In this document: positions 35,272 to 44,337 of the stretch, piece after piece
How the letters are laid out: each line of letters starts with the position of its first letter
How positions within the stretch are numbered: the stretch's first letter is position 1
Assembly (NCBI GenBank): GCA_019752335.1
Contig: JAIEMJ010000010.1
Location: 53,789-117,788, forward strand
DNA from: Bryobacteraceae bacterium
GTDB lineage: Bacteria > Acidobacteriota > Terriglobia > Bryobacterales > Bryobacteraceae
Length of the DNA: 64,000 nucleotides
Direction: 5' to 3'
Notes under the pieces: generated by a model
Databases searched by the model: none
The model's input: only the letters and a program-made list of their open reading frames with translations
What the model was told of the DNA's origin: nothing
Position numbers and translations under genes: made by a program

Positions 35272-35653
35272 AGTGTGTGTTCGCGCATCTAATTTGGCCC
35301 ACCCGGACACTGCCATTTTGCACCATCTAGCCGCACGGTTTTGCCAGTCCGGCGAAATGTTGTGCCAGGGCATGCACGATCGCGAAAACTTCGACCGTCC
35401 GGCCGTCATCATCGAGCCGGACAAGATGCGGCAACTGGTGGAGCGGGATGTGACCAAGCTGGTCCAGCGGCAGATTCCCTTCCGAATGCACACCAGCTAC
35501 AATTGGGCGTATTAAGCTGGACGAAGAGACCCAGCGCCACGTCGCGAACTGCACCCGCGCCGATCCACGACGGTATGGACCGGAGCGTGGCGCGGACAGC
35601 GTAGAACCCGGTCGACGGCTCCAGTTGTCGACAGCCCCCAAAGGAGCAGGCAT
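35272..35653. other. gene-poor gap before haloperoxidase-like gene
   Basis: Open frames occur on the plus strand (for example to 35515, ending in HTSYNWAY), but none shows a recognisable domain. They look like remnants. The only firm signal is the AAAGGAG ribosome site just before 35654. Confidence 0.4.
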
Positions 35654-36490
35654 ATGAGCAACACCATAACCACCAAGGACGGCACCGCCCTCTACTTCAA
35701 GGACTGGGGCACCGGTCGGCCCATCATGTTCAGCCACGGTTGGCCGCTGAACTCGGACAGTTGGGAAGCGCAGATGCTGTTCCTCGCCTCGCGCGGCTAC
35801 CGCTGCGTGGCCCACGACCGTCGCGGCCACGGCCGCAGCAGCCAGCCCTGGAGCGGGCACGAGATGGACACCTACGCCGACGACCTGGCCACGGTGATGG
35901 AAACGCTCGACCTACGCAAGGCTGTGCTCGTGGGCTTTTCGACCGGTGGTGGCGAAGTGGCACGCTACATTGGCCGCCACGGCACCAAGCGTGTGGCCGG
36001 TACGGCGCTGATTTCGGCCGTACCGCCGCAGATGCTCAAGACCGCGGCCAACCCGGGCGGCCTGCCAATCGATGTATTCGATGGGATTCGCGCGGGCGAG
36101 CTTGCCAACCGCGCCCAGCTCTACAAGGACATCGCCTCGGGCCCTTTCTTCGGCTTCAACCGGCCGGGCGCGAAGGTCTCGCAAGGCCTGATCGACTGGT
36201 TCTGGGCTGCCGGAATGCAGGCCGGCCACAAGGCCACCTACGACTGCATCAAGGCCTTCTCAGAGACCGACTTCACCGAGGACCTGAAGAAGTTCGACGT
36301 GCCTACTCTGGTGGTTCATGGCGACGCCGACCAGATCGTGCCGATCGATGCTTCCGGACGCGCGTCGGCTAAGCTGATCAAGGGCTCGAAGCTGATCGTC
36401 TATCCCGGCGCGCCGCACGGCCTGGCCGACACGCACAAGGACAAGCTCAACGCCGACCTGCTGGCGTTCGTCAATGGCATCGGCACCTAA
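35654..36490 (+). CDS. cofactor-free haloperoxidase-like alpha/beta hydrolase
   Basis: A 278-aa protein of the non-haem chloroperoxidase/arylesterase type. [16 protein letters not shown] gives the oxyanion [18 protein letters not shown] gives the nucleophile Ser near residue 98. [15 protein letters not shown] gives the Asp, and [10 protein letters not shown] gives the His. All triad positions are present. Codon use is more GC-rich than its neighbours and resembles proteobacterial genes, so recent transfer is possible. Members are esterases/perhydrolases with incidental halogenation. It is monocistronic with a strong ribosome site. Confidence 0.9.
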   Translation: MSNTITTKDGTALYFKDWGTGRPIMFSHGWPLNSDSWEAQMLFLASRGYRCVAHDRRGHGRSSQPWSGHEMDTYADDLATVMETLDLRKAVLVGFSTGGGEVARYIGRHGTKRVAGTALISAVPPQMLKTAANPGGLPIDVFDGIRAGELANRAQLYKDIASGPFFGFNRPGAKVSQGLIDWFWAAGMQAGHKATYDCIKAFSETDFTEDLKKFDVPTLVVHGDADQIVPIDASGRASAKLIKGSKLIVYPGAPHGLADTHKDKLNADLLAFVNGIGT

Positions 36491-36604
36491 CTTTATCGCT
36501 CAAGGAGTTTCTTCTGTTGACGTTGGAGCTTCTCGTGACCCTCATCGGCGATACAGAAGTGGCCACCGCCATCGCTCAGGACGGCGGTTCGGCCACCGGC
36601 CCAA

Positions 36605-37284
36605 GCCACTACCGTTATCCTCGCACTCGGCGCCTTCGCCGACAGCGCAAGCTGGAGTGGACTGGTGCCGCGCCTGCCGGCACATGGGATAGTCGTCGTC
36701 AACGTCTCCAACCCGCTGCCCACGTTACGAGGCGATGCCGACTACCTTGGTCAGCTCGTGGACAGAATACCCGGTCGTGTGGTGCTCGTCGGCCACTCCT
36801 ACGGCGACGCTGTCATCACCAATGCGGCCACCGGGCGCAGGAACGTCAAAGCGCGGGTCTACGTGGCAGCGTTTGTCCCAGACGCTGGCGAGACCGCGCA
36901 GGCGCTAGTCGGCAAGTCCCCCGGTAGCACGCTGGGCGATGCCCTCGACCAGCCGGTACTGCTCCGCGACGGCGGCAAGGACCTCTATATCCAGTGGGCC
37001 AGGTTCCGTCAGCAGTTCGCGGCCGACGCGCCGAAGGCCGACGCGGCGTTGATCGCCGCGACGCAGCGCCCGATCGAGAAGGCTGCGCTCACCCAAGCTT
37101 CTGGTGCGCCGGCGGGGAAGGACGTTCCGTCCTGGTCGATCTTTGGCACCACCGACAAGAACATCCCGCCGGTCGCGATACCGTGCGGGCGCACGCAAGG
37201 TGGTGAGGTCAAGGGGCGTCTCGCGTCGTCATGGTCTCCCATCCCGACCAGGTGGCTGCGCTCATCGTCGAGGCCGCAAGGTAG
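36605..37284 (+). pseudogene. decayed alpha/beta hydrolase
   Basis: Translation from 36605 gives the pattern of a small alpha/beta hydrolase (TTVILALGAFADSASWSGLVPRL, VVLVGHSYGDAVITNAA, VYVAAFVPDAGE, SWSIFGTTDKNIPP). No start codon exists near its N-terminus. The usual LVHGAF is changed to LALGAF and GHSYGG to GHSYGD. Near 37185-37218 the frame is lost by at least one base deletion in AAGGGGCG. The expected end (VVMVSHPDQVAALIVEAAR, stop at 37282) is in another frame. The product cannot be functional as it stands. Confidence 0.75.
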
Positions 37285-37329
37285 CAGGGTATCCTGGGAA
37301 TCGCAACGCCATTCAGGGAGGACACTTCG

Positions 37330-37719
37330 ATGGAGACACCAGTAACGGGAACGCCTCGGGTCCTACTTCGCGTGGAAGGATTGGCGGTGCTGGTGGGTGC
37401 AGTCCTCGGCTACGACGCACTCCATGCCTCATGGTTGCGCTTTGCGCTGCTCTTGCTGATACCGGACGCAGCGCTCGTCGGATACGTGTTCGGACCTCGT
37501 GTCGGCGCGATTGCGTACAATGCGACCCACACCTACCTTGGTCCAGCGATGCTGGGAGTCCTCGCCTACTGGAATGTCGTACCCGGTGCGTGGCCGATCT
37601 GCCTCATCTGGATGGCGCACATTGGTATGGATCGCGTGCTCGGTCTCGGACTCAAATTCGCGAGCACCTTCCGCGATACCCATCTTGGTCGAGTCGGGCG
37701 CGTCGTGCCGACGGCATGA
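37330..37719 (+). CDS. DUF4260 small membrane protein
   Basis: A 129-aa protein with four hydrophobic segments (about residues 14-30, 37-52, 60-80, 82-100). The family pattern LLIPDAALVGYVFGPRVGAIAYNATHTYLGP ... WMAHIGMDRVLGLGLKF is visible. The conserved polar residues (Asp, Asn-His, His-Asp-Arg) within or near membrane segments suggest metal or substrate binding. Function of DUF4260 is unknown. It starts 45 bp after the decayed hydrolase and may have arrived with it; both are GC-rich. Confidence 0.85.
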   Translation: METPVTGTPRVLLRVEGLAVLVGAVLGYDALHASWLRFALLLLIPDAALVGYVFGPRVGAIAYNATHTYLGPAMLGVLAYWNVVPGAWPICLIWMAHIGMDRVLGLGLKFASTFRDTHLGRVGRVVPTA

Positions 37720-37873
37720 CCCACGCTCCGCTCCGGGTGTGTGCCGGGCCACCCGCTACTTCAATCTGATTCGTTGGCGCCCTTTTTAACCGAAACGCAA
37801 CCCGCAAGCACGCTTGCTCTGTGTGGTTGTGGCGTTCCGCTTACGGTGTTGCCGGATTCAAACTCCCGGAAAA

Positions 37874-37992
37874 CGACGCAGGTGGCAATAGACCGGGACT
37901 GCCCGCGCCCGTACCAGGGAACTCCGGCTCGCCGAGCGCCAACAGCTCGACCGCCCTCCGGGTTCCAGTTTACGGTCGCTATCGCGACAAGG
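37874..37992 (+). repeat. copy F of dispersed intergenic repeat (diverged)
   Basis: Most similar to copy C: CAGGTGGCAATAG, GGGACTGCCCG, CCGTACCAG, then TTCCAGTTTACGGTCGCTAT. It lies in the 390-bp gap between the DUF4260 gene and the serine protease gene. Nothing else is seen in the gap. Confidence 0.45.
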
Positions 37993-38109
37993 AAGGAGCG
38001 GCCGATGAGTTAGACCAACCCGCAATGCGGTAGGTAGGTGCTTTGTCTTCAGACTGCATCACCGTCGCCGTTCCCCTCCAGGACTGCTGCTGGACTCGAA
38101 GAAGCAACG

Positions 38110-38952
38110 TCATTCAGCATCTTTCCCGATCACTGAGTCAATCCAAGAATTAGCTGACGAGACCCGCGCGAGCGCTGCCATCGAGCCATATCTGATTTGC
38201 CGATTGAGTGCCCCGGACACGATGCCTACCAGTTGCCACTCGCCATTGTTCTGCATAAAGACGCCCCCGCCGCTATCGCCCTTCGATCCTCCTATTTCGC
38301 ACTCTAAGGGGTCTGGAGAGCCAAAGCGGTTCGATTCTTGAGAGAGCGGACTGTCGAAATCGAACACGAGGACATCGACCCCAAATTTCCGCGACTCTAC
38401 AGTTCCCCCAGCTGCGTCAATGACGTTTTGTCCCCCAAGCCGTTCTTGTGTAGCGGGCAACTTTAACCCGTTCAATCCGTCTCCAATATCTCCATAGCCA
38501 ATTTTCGTCACAACGGATCCCACTTCTTGACGGCCTCGGTATCGATTGGCGGGCTGCACATCTTCCACAGGCCGGTCGAGTTCGACGAGCGCGAGATCCC
38601 AGCCATTCCATTGGGCCTCCGTTGCCCCAGGCGTGAGCTTGGGATGTCTGATAATACGCTTGGTTCGGTAGAAAGACGATCCAAAATGCCAGACGGAGAT
38701 CCCGTCAGGGAAATGAGCCGCAGTCAATACCCACTGCTTCGAGATCAACACACCCGCTGCAAAGTCACTAGAATCCACTGATGGAGAATACCTCCCGACG
38801 GATTTAAACTCGGGGCGCCTCCCAATTTCGCGATAGCGCTCGATACTGACATCGTGCCGTATCATTCCCGCATTCGCGGTCAGCACGATGACGAGGTTGA
38901 GAAGTCCGGGCACCGCCGCCCTACGAAGATTCGGTCCGATTGCTGTTCGCAT
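38110..38952 (-). CDS. exported trypsin-like (S1) serine protease
   Basis: A 280-aa protein. A hydrophobic N-terminal segment (VPGLLNLVIVLTANAG) likely serves as signal peptide. The trypsin triad is complete: His in VLTAAHFPDG, Asp in GWDLALVELDRP, Ser in GSKGDSGGGVF. The Asp six residues before Ser that would set trypsin specificity is replaced (GSKGDS), so the preference cannot be read. A TTG codon further upstream extends the frame by 23 residues, but the ATG at 38952 is favoured since it starts the basic-hydrophobic leader. The gene is isolated. Confidence 0.82.
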   Translation of the reverse strand: MRTAIGPNLRRAAVPGLLNLVIVLTANAGMIRHDVSIERYREIGRRPEFKSVGRYSPSVDSSDFAAGVLISKQWVLTAAHFPDGISVWHFGSSFYRTKRIIRHPKLTPGATEAQWNGWDLALVELDRPVEDVQPANRYRGRQEVGSVVTKIGYGDIGDGLNGLKLPATQERLGGQNVIDAAGGTVESRKFGVDVLVFDFDSPLSQESNRFGSPDPLECEIGGSKGDSGGGVFMQNNGEWQLVGIVSGALNRQIRYGSMAALARVSSANSWIDSVIGKDAE

Positions 38953-39030
38953 AAATGGAAGACGAAGCAAACGTGGAAAGCTTTCACGTAAGGCACATCT
39001 TTTTTTGGGGGACTCGCACAAATCGCGAGA

Positions 39031-39158
39031 AACGGCGCAGCGTAGCGGAGACTGGAACGTCGCAGGCTTCGTTCCGAGCGTGACCGCGCCGCATCGCCCA
39101 AACCCATACGGCCGCCGCAGTCTAGTTCGCGGTTCCCTGCGCGATTTCCCGCGAAGTG
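39031..39158 (+). repeat. copy G of dispersed intergenic repeat
   Basis: A full-length copy: AACGGCGCAGCGTAGCGGAG, ACTGGAACG, GGCTTCGTTCC, ATACGGCCGCC, AGTCTAGTTCGCGGTTCCCT and GCGCGATTTCCCGCGAA. It lies upstream of the second ADOP gene, where its end could overlap the promoter. Confidence 0.7.
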
Positions 39159-39217
39159 TGGCGGCTCCATAATGCAGAAGTACGGCAGCATCAACGATTT
39201 GCGTCGATTAAACGTCT

Positions 39218-41680
39218 ATGCTTGACATGATGCTAGGAATAGCGGCTCTTTACGATGACCTTCGATACGCGCTTCGGTCGATGCGAGCCGCTCCCGGATT
39301 CACAGCTACGGCGCTCCTCACCCTTGTACTGGGAATCGGCGCAACGACCGCCATCTTCAGTGTTGTGTACGCTGTTCTATTCCGACCGCTACCATACAAG
39401 GACCCTCAACGGCTCGTTCATATCGTCGGGAACGAGCCTGCCGACAATAGGTCCGGTGTGCCTCTGAGTCTTCACGACACTTTGCTTGACCAAAGCGGCA
39501 GCCTGGAGCAAGTGGCGGTTTATTACCGAAACACGGGATGGTCGCGCGTCATCGTCGGAGGGCGCTCGAATCCGGAGCAAGTCCAAGCGGGTTTCGTTTC
39601 CACCCGGTTGTTCCCCGTCCTCGGGGTATCCCCATTGCTTGGGCGGACCTTCGACGATGGAGAGGTCCGCCGCGCGGAACGCATCGCGGTCATCAGTCAC
39701 GCCTTCTGGTTAAGACGGTTCGGTGGAAGGGCGGACGTGCTGGGGCAATCGATTGACGTTGATGACAAGCCCGTCACGATCATTGGCGTAATGCCGCGCG
39801 AGTTTCAGTTCCCTGCGGCCGACACGCAACTGTGGCTACCGATCTCGACCCACGCATCTTGGTTGGAGCGACCCGCTCCTGACAATATTCATTCGCGCGG
39901 TTTCTTCATGAGATGGAATTTGGTTGCGAGGCTTCGCCCTCACGTCCCACAAGCAACGGTCCAAAGTGAGTTGCTAGACCTGAATCGGCGCCTCACCGAG
40001 CAGGACCGGAACTGGAATATGGGTTTGGCGATCAGAGCCCTCCCGATCAGCATAGAGGTTGGTGACCGCGCAAAGCTCTCGCTTTGGCTACTCTTCGGTG
40101 CCGTAGCACTCGTGTTGCTGATTGCCTGTGCAAATGTAGCAAGTCTTCTGCTCGCCCGGGGAGCGTCGCGGACCAAAGACATGGCCGTCCGGCTCGCCCT
40201 GGGGGCATCCAGAGGACGAATCGCTCAGCAGATCTTAACCGAGTGCTGGGTCTTGGTAGCGCTGGCGAGCGCCCTCTCGCTGGTATTGGCTAGTTGGATG
40301 ATACGCCTGCTTGTCACTTGGGGCCCGCCCGGGCTGCCGAGGCTTGAGGAGGCCAGGCTTGATGCGCCCGTTTTACTTTTCTCTCTGATCGCGGCCATGC
40401 TGACCGCGATTCTGTTTGGAGTCGCGCCAGCCCTTTACGCAGCGAAGAACGATCCGCAAAGCGGCCTTCGGATCGGCGCGGGGCGGAACATGAGCGCCGG
40501 AGACTCAAAGGCAAGCGTATTCCTCGTGATTGCCGAGTTTGCCATAGCGATCGTCCTAACTACCTCAGCCGGTCTTTTGTTACGAAGCCTGTGGCAGGCC
40601 GAGTCCATCAATTTGGGCTACGAACCACAGCGAATCCTCACTATGCGGCTCCAGTTTCCTTCTGCCGTCTCTAACTCTCAAGGGCTGGCTTCCAATGACC
40701 GGATCAAGGAACGATTGCAAGCCTTTCCCGGTGTCGAATCCGTCGGGGGAATACGCAACCTGTTCGAACTTGGCGCGCCGCCGACCAACAGCCTCCGGTC
40801 TGTAGAAGGTCAGCCTGATGAGGCCCACAGAAGCCGACCGCTTACATGGACCACCATAAGTGGAGACTACTTCCAGGCGATGGGGATTCCCCTGTTGGCT
40901 GGACGATCGTTTTCGGACCGCGACCGCGAAGGCTCCGACCTTGTTGCGGTGATCGATCAAAGCATGGCGCAGCGATACTGGGCGGGACTCGACCCGATAG
41001 GAAGAAGATTCAAAGGACAAGACCGTCGAGGTGCTAACGACGAATGGATCACAGTGATCGGCGTCGTTCGAGACGCTCGACGGCAGGGTGTTGAGCGCGA
41101 GCCGACACCGCACGTATTCCTTTGGCATCGGCAGTCAGAGCCGACCAACGACTGGGTGATCAAGAGCTCCGCTAGACCCGAAACTCTAGTTGCCGGCGTT
41201 CGCCAGGCCGTTCGTGAGGTCGAGCCCCGAACTGTAATCAACAGTATCGCGCCAATGGAGGCGTTGCTCGATTCTCAGATCAGCGAGCGACGCTTTCAGA
41301 CGTGGTTGCTTTCACTTTTTGCGGTGCTTGCCATCACCTTGTCCGCCGTCGGGATCTTCGGTGTCATGAGCCACGCGGCCACACGGCGGACTCATGAGAT
41401 TGGAATTCGAATGGCCTTGGGCGCTGATCGACTGGGAGTGGTTCGTCTGATATTGCGGCGCGGCTTGGGTCTCGCGACAATCGGATTGCTGACTGGTGTC
41501 GTTCTGGCGGCCGGCGCTACGCAACTTTTTTCGAGTTTGCTGTTTGGTGTGACTCCCACGGACCCTGCGACTTTCTGCTTGGCTCTCGCTCTCCTCCTGG
41601 CTGTTGCGGTGGTGGCCACCTTGATCCCGGCTTGGCGTGCATCGGGAATTGATCCCCTTCTTGCTCTTCGTAAAGATTGA
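39218..41680 (+). CDS. ADOP-type FtsX/MacB-like permease without PadR partner
   Basis: An 820-aa membrane protein. It starts almost directly with the first membrane helix ([40 protein letters not shown]) and lacks the helical N-terminal domain of the paralogue at 22553. Two MacB_PCD periplasmic domains alternate with FtsX helix sets. Arg-rich [21 protein letters not shown] and [16 protein letters not shown] loops mark the two halves, and it ends in [10 protein letters not shown]. No ATPase or regulator gene is adjacent, so it is an orphan permease. Flanked by repeat copies G and H. Confidence 0.9.
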   Translation: MLDMMLGIAALYDDLRYALRSMRAAPGFTATALLTLVLGIGATTAIFSVVYAVLFRPLPYKDPQRLVHIVGNEPADNRSGVPLSLHDTLLDQSGSLEQVAVYYRNTGWSRVIVGGRSNPEQVQAGFVSTRLFPVLGVSPLLGRTFDDGEVRRAERIAVISHAFWLRRFGGRADVLGQSIDVDDKPVTIIGVMPREFQFPAADTQLWLPISTHASWLERPAPDNIHSRGFFMRWNLVARLRPHVPQATVQSELLDLNRRLTEQDRNWNMGLAIRALPISIEVGDRAKLSLWLLFGAVALVLLIACANVASLLLARGASRTKDMAVRLALGASRGRIAQQILTECWVLVALASALSLVLASWMIRLLVTWGPPGLPRLEEARLDAPVLLFSLIAAMLTAILFGVAPALYAAKNDPQSGLRIGAGRNMSAGDSKASVFLVIAEFAIAIVLTTSAGLLLRSLWQAESINLGYEPQRILTMRLQFPSAVSNSQGLASNDRIKERLQAFPGVESVGGIRNLFELGAPPTNSLRSVEGQPDEAHRSRPLTWTTISGDYFQAMGIPLLAGRSFSDRDREGSDLVAVIDQSMAQRYWAGLDPIGRRFKGQDRRGANDEWITVIGVVRDARRQGVEREPTPHVFLWHRQSEPTNDWVIKSSARPETLVAGVRQAVREVEPRTVINSIAPMEALLDSQISERRFQTWLLSLFAVLAITLSAVGIFGVMSHAATRRTHEIGIRMALGADRLGVVRLILRRGLGLATIGLLTGVVLAAGATQLFSSLLFGVTPTDPATFCLALALLLAVAVVATLIPAWRASGIDPLLALRKD

Positions 41681-41721
41681 GTTCCGCGATTGCCGTCGCC
41701 TTTGGCCGATAGATCCACCCT

Positions 41722-41845
41722 GACGGCATAGCGTAGCGAAGACCGGGCCGGGCCTCGCCCCCTTACGAGGGAATGCCCTGTCGCGTCGCTGAAGCAGTAT
41801 GCTCACCCGCCGAAGTCTAGTTCGCGGTTCCTTGCGCGACTACAC
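41722..41845 (+). repeat. copy H of dispersed intergenic repeat
   Basis: ACGGCATAGCGTAGCGAAGA, GCCGAAGTCTAGTTCGCGGT and TCCTTGCGCGACTACAC match the family. It lies just after the second ADOP gene. The remaining 256 bp to the reductase gene contain no supported feature. Confidence 0.65.
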
Positions 41846-42101
41846 AGGAGTCTGAGGCGCGAATGTACTTCGAGACCACCCATTCGCCCGGTTTCACCCG
41901 GCTCGAATCAGTGACAGCCGGCTAGTCCTTGATGGGAGAAGAGGACCCCTTGTGCCCACATCGCCGGGACGTCATCGGCGAGTACTGGTTTTCGCTACAC
42001 TGCGCTGTCAGCAGTCTGCGCCGGCCTCATTGACGAGCTCTCGATCGCGCTCGACGATAAGGCTCCCGACGACGAGTTGGGCGCTATGGGTCTGCGCTGA
42101 G

Positions 42102-42659
42102 TCAGGGCGCGCGGAGGTAGTGCATGGCTACCGCGCCGCTGCCGAGCGGCTTCGCCGAGACCAGCTCGAGCCGTCGCGTGCTGGGCAGCCCGCTCTGGTA
42201 CAGGGTCGGGCCGTGGCCGGCGATCCTGGGGTGGACGAGGAACTTGTACTCGTCGATAAGATCCAGCCGGTCCAGCTCGGCCGCGAGCTTGCCGCTGCCG
42301 AGGAGTACGCCGGCCGGGGTCGCATCCTTGAGATCCTGCACGCCCTTGCGGACGTCGCTGGCGATGTGGTGGCTGTTTTGCCACGGGAAGTCCATTCGCG
42401 TCGACGACACCACGTACTTCGGCTTGGCCTCCAGCTTGACCGCCCACTCGCGCATCGCCGGTGGTACCTCTACGTCGCCGCGGGCGACGGCCGGCCAGTA
42501 ACTCTCCATCATCTCGTAGGTGACGCGGCCCCACATCATCGCCCCAGCCTCGTCCATGAGCCGGGTGAAGAAGGCGTGTGTCTCGTCGTCGGCGATTCCC
42601 TCCTGGTGGTCAACACAGCCGTCCAGGGTGACGTTGATGCTGAAGGTCAAGAGTCCCAT
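42102..42659 (-). CDS. dihydrofolate-reductase-like (RibD C-terminal) protein
   Basis: A 185-aa protein: LLTFSINVTLDGCVDHQEG, AGAMMWGRVTYEMMESYWP, KPKYVVSSTR, DLKDATPAGVLLGSGKLAAELDRLDLIDEYKFLVHPRIAGHGPTLY are hallmarks of the RibD_C/YyaP-type reductases. An NADPH-dependent reduction of a pterin or other carbonyl is likely. The ATG at 42659 starts the conserved part. Very GC-rich codon use and strong similarity in style to actinobacterial homologues suggest transfer. It lies just outside the conjugative module. Confidence 0.87.
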   Translation of the reverse strand: MGLLTFSINVTLDGCVDHQEGIADDETHAFFTRLMDEAGAMMWGRVTYEMMESYWPAVARGDVEVPPAMREWAVKLEAKPKYVVSSTRMDFPWQNSHHIASDVRKGVQDLKDATPAGVLLGSGKLAAELDRLDLIDEYKFLVHPRIAGHGPTLYQSGLPSTRRLELVSAKPLGSGAVAMHYLRAP

Positions 42660-42896
42660 TTGACTGAAGTCTAGCTCATACAAGCGCTCGCGGATAGGTT
42701 AGAGCCAACGGGCCCGAAGTGATTTCCGCGCTTCGGTGATGGACCCAAAGGGAACCCTCCCCCTCAAGAGAAAGCAGGGAAATGCTTTGGGTGAACTGCC
42801 CGGCCTGGCCGAGCGAAGAGATCCGCACTGACGGCGTGCTCGGCAGCGATCTGGTAGTCATCTGGCCCGCCGGTACGCGGCGCTCTACAATCAATG

Positions 42897-43310
42897 TCAA
42901 TCGATGATCTCGGTACCCTCCTTTTTCGAACGAGCGACAACGTCCTTCATCGTTTGTAGTTGTTCAGGTGGGTGTCCTTGCCACTTCATAACTTCGGCAA
43001 TGATGCGCAGTGGATCGCGGGAGCGATAGGACAGCGTCGGATTACCGGGAAACTTCTTATTCGTCAGATTGGGATCATCCTCGATTGGCCCAGTTGGCTC
43101 CACGACATAAATTCGTCCTTGCCCACTTCCGGCGGCCAGTTCAGCGCCCCAGATCGCAGCATCCAGGGTACCGGCGAAATATACCCAGGATAGCGGTTTA
43201 GCCTCGGTAAAGTTGGACTGGTAGCCAACGACAATCAGGTCGCCGGGTTCGAGATCGACCCGCGTTCCATGGAAAAAGGATTGTGAAAACTTGGTGGCGG
43301 AAGCTGACAT
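42897..43310 (-). CDS. arr: rifamycin ADP-ribosyltransferase (Arr)
   Basis: A 137-aa protein spanning the whole Arr family: SQSFFHGTRVDLEPGDLIVVGY, SNFTEA, SWVYFAGTLDAAIWGAELAAG and the signature VEPTGPIEDDPNLTNKKFPG then NPTLSYRSRDPLRI. Arr transfers ADP-ribose from NAD to the C23 hydroxyl of rifamycins and inactivates them. Length and signature residues are intact, so resistance function is expected. AGGAG lies 13 nt upstream of the ATG. It lies beside a MITE and a conjugative module, a setting that favours mobility, although many soil bacteria carry chromosomal arr. Confidence 0.92.
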   Translation of the reverse strand: MSASATKFSQSFFHGTRVDLEPGDLIVVGYQSNFTEAKPLSWVYFAGTLDAAIWGAELAAGSGQGRIYVVEPTGPIEDDPNLTNKKFPGNPTLSYRSRDPLRIIAEVMKWQGHPPEQLQTMKDVVARSKKEGTEIID

Positions 43311-43528
43311 AGGTGCGCGGCTCCTTTGATGTAAACCGAAGGCTTTTTATAGCATAATTGAGAGGTTGCAAAACTCACCGTTATGGAGCCGCGAGGACCT
43401 CGCCACGGATAGATCGCGCAATATAGCGTAGCGTAGAGTATGTTGCTCAGCTCACGAATTGTCAGCATTGTGAAAGTTGAGTCGTTGAGTCTCTGTAATC
43501 GCGCCACCAAATTCGCTTGAATGTCCCC

Positions 43529-43705
43529 CTAGGAACTTGCTGAAAAAGGCACCTTTCCAGCGCGCAGATCTGCGATCCTGAAGTCGCCTGTTCGCCACGT
43601 GCCCTACAACGAATCTTGGACGCCCCGGCGACGGTTTGGCGTGGCCCTAAACACACCCTAGTTCTACCGAAAGCACGCCAGAAGAGTTTTTCAGCAAGTT
43701 CCTAG
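43529..43705. mobile_element. 177-bp MITE-like element with 19-bp perfect terminal inverted repeats
   Basis: CTAGGAACTTGCTGAAAAA at 43529-43547 is inverted exactly at 43687-43705. The outer CTAG could be a duplicated palindromic target, leaving 15-bp terminal repeats (GAACTTGCTGAAAAA). The GCTGAAAAA end resembles termini of IS elements in the IS5/IS1182 range. The interior has no intact gene, so it is a non-autonomous element or the remains of an IS. It lies in the 555-bp gap between arr and the RHH gene; the rest of that gap holds nothing I can support. Confidence 0.75.
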
Positions 43706-43865
43706 CGAAAGACGACTTGAAATTCGTCTCGCCGAATCGAAGACCGGTTATTCAAGCTCGCAAGCTAAGCTGCGAAATCGAGAGCCATGCACCGATGCCC
43801 TACTTTCGCCTTTACCTAGGCGCCTGGGCTTAAGGAGCGAAACCCGCTCCTGCGCGCACCTGACG

Positions 43866-44255
43866 CTAGCGAAGTGTGATCGCGCCCTTTTTTGAGAGCC
43901 AGTACGCGAGCCCTGTGTTTACAAGAATGTTCATTGACGAATCGCGATCACCAGCGATCTTCTTCAGCTTTTTGTGGAGGGGTCGCGGTAGAGAGATCGT
44001 CGTGTCGCGGACCATCTTCTCGTCCACGCTGACCAGCGTCACGGTTACCAGATCGACTGACTCAAGCGCCTCAATCGCCATGACCGACAAATCCCCGCGA
44101 TAGCGGATCAATGTCCGCAGTGCCTCGTTTACACCCTCATTCAAGCGAATCGCGAGTTTGATGATCTGGTCTTGTGCGGGAGGTGCCGCCTTCTTGGCTT
44201 TCGTGCTTTCCGTGGGCCGCTCTAGGCGAACGACTGGCTTCGTTTGGTCGGGCAT
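43866..44255 (-). CDS. ribbon-helix-helix DNA-binding protein of the conjugative module
   Basis: A 129-aa protein. The C-terminal half reads VRDTTISLPRPLHKKLKKIAGDRDSSMNILVNTGLAYWLSKKG, a clear CopG/Arc-type ribbon-helix-helix. A more divergent RHH-like unit, IIKLAIRLNEGVNEALRTLIR..., precedes it, so the protein may carry two. The N-terminal 25 residues are basic and flexible. It is the last gene after trbI on the same strand, 82 bp downstream. It could regulate the trb promoter or act in partition or relaxosome assembly. Confidence 0.75.
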   Translation of the reverse strand: MPDQTKPVVRLERPTESTKAKKAAPPAQDQIIKLAIRLNEGVNEALRTLIRYRGDLSVMAIEALESVDLVTVTLVSVDEKMVRDTTISLPRPLHKKLKKIAGDRDSSMNILVNTGLAYWLSKKGAITLR

Positions 44256-44337
44256 TTCCGTTTGTGGGTTTCTTTAAAGATTGTACAGGCATTACGGTAC
44301 CATCTCCCGCACCCACCGGCCCCGGCCGACAAATTGC

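Noticed and set aside
35327..35860. Minus-strand frame opposite the haloperoxidase-like gene
   Set aside because: Composition is that of an antisense shadow of a GC-rich gene; no domain pattern.
38953..39021. TTG-initiated extension of the trypsin-like protease
   Set aside because: The ATG at 38952 begins a leader-like segment; the extension is polar and adds no signal peptide.
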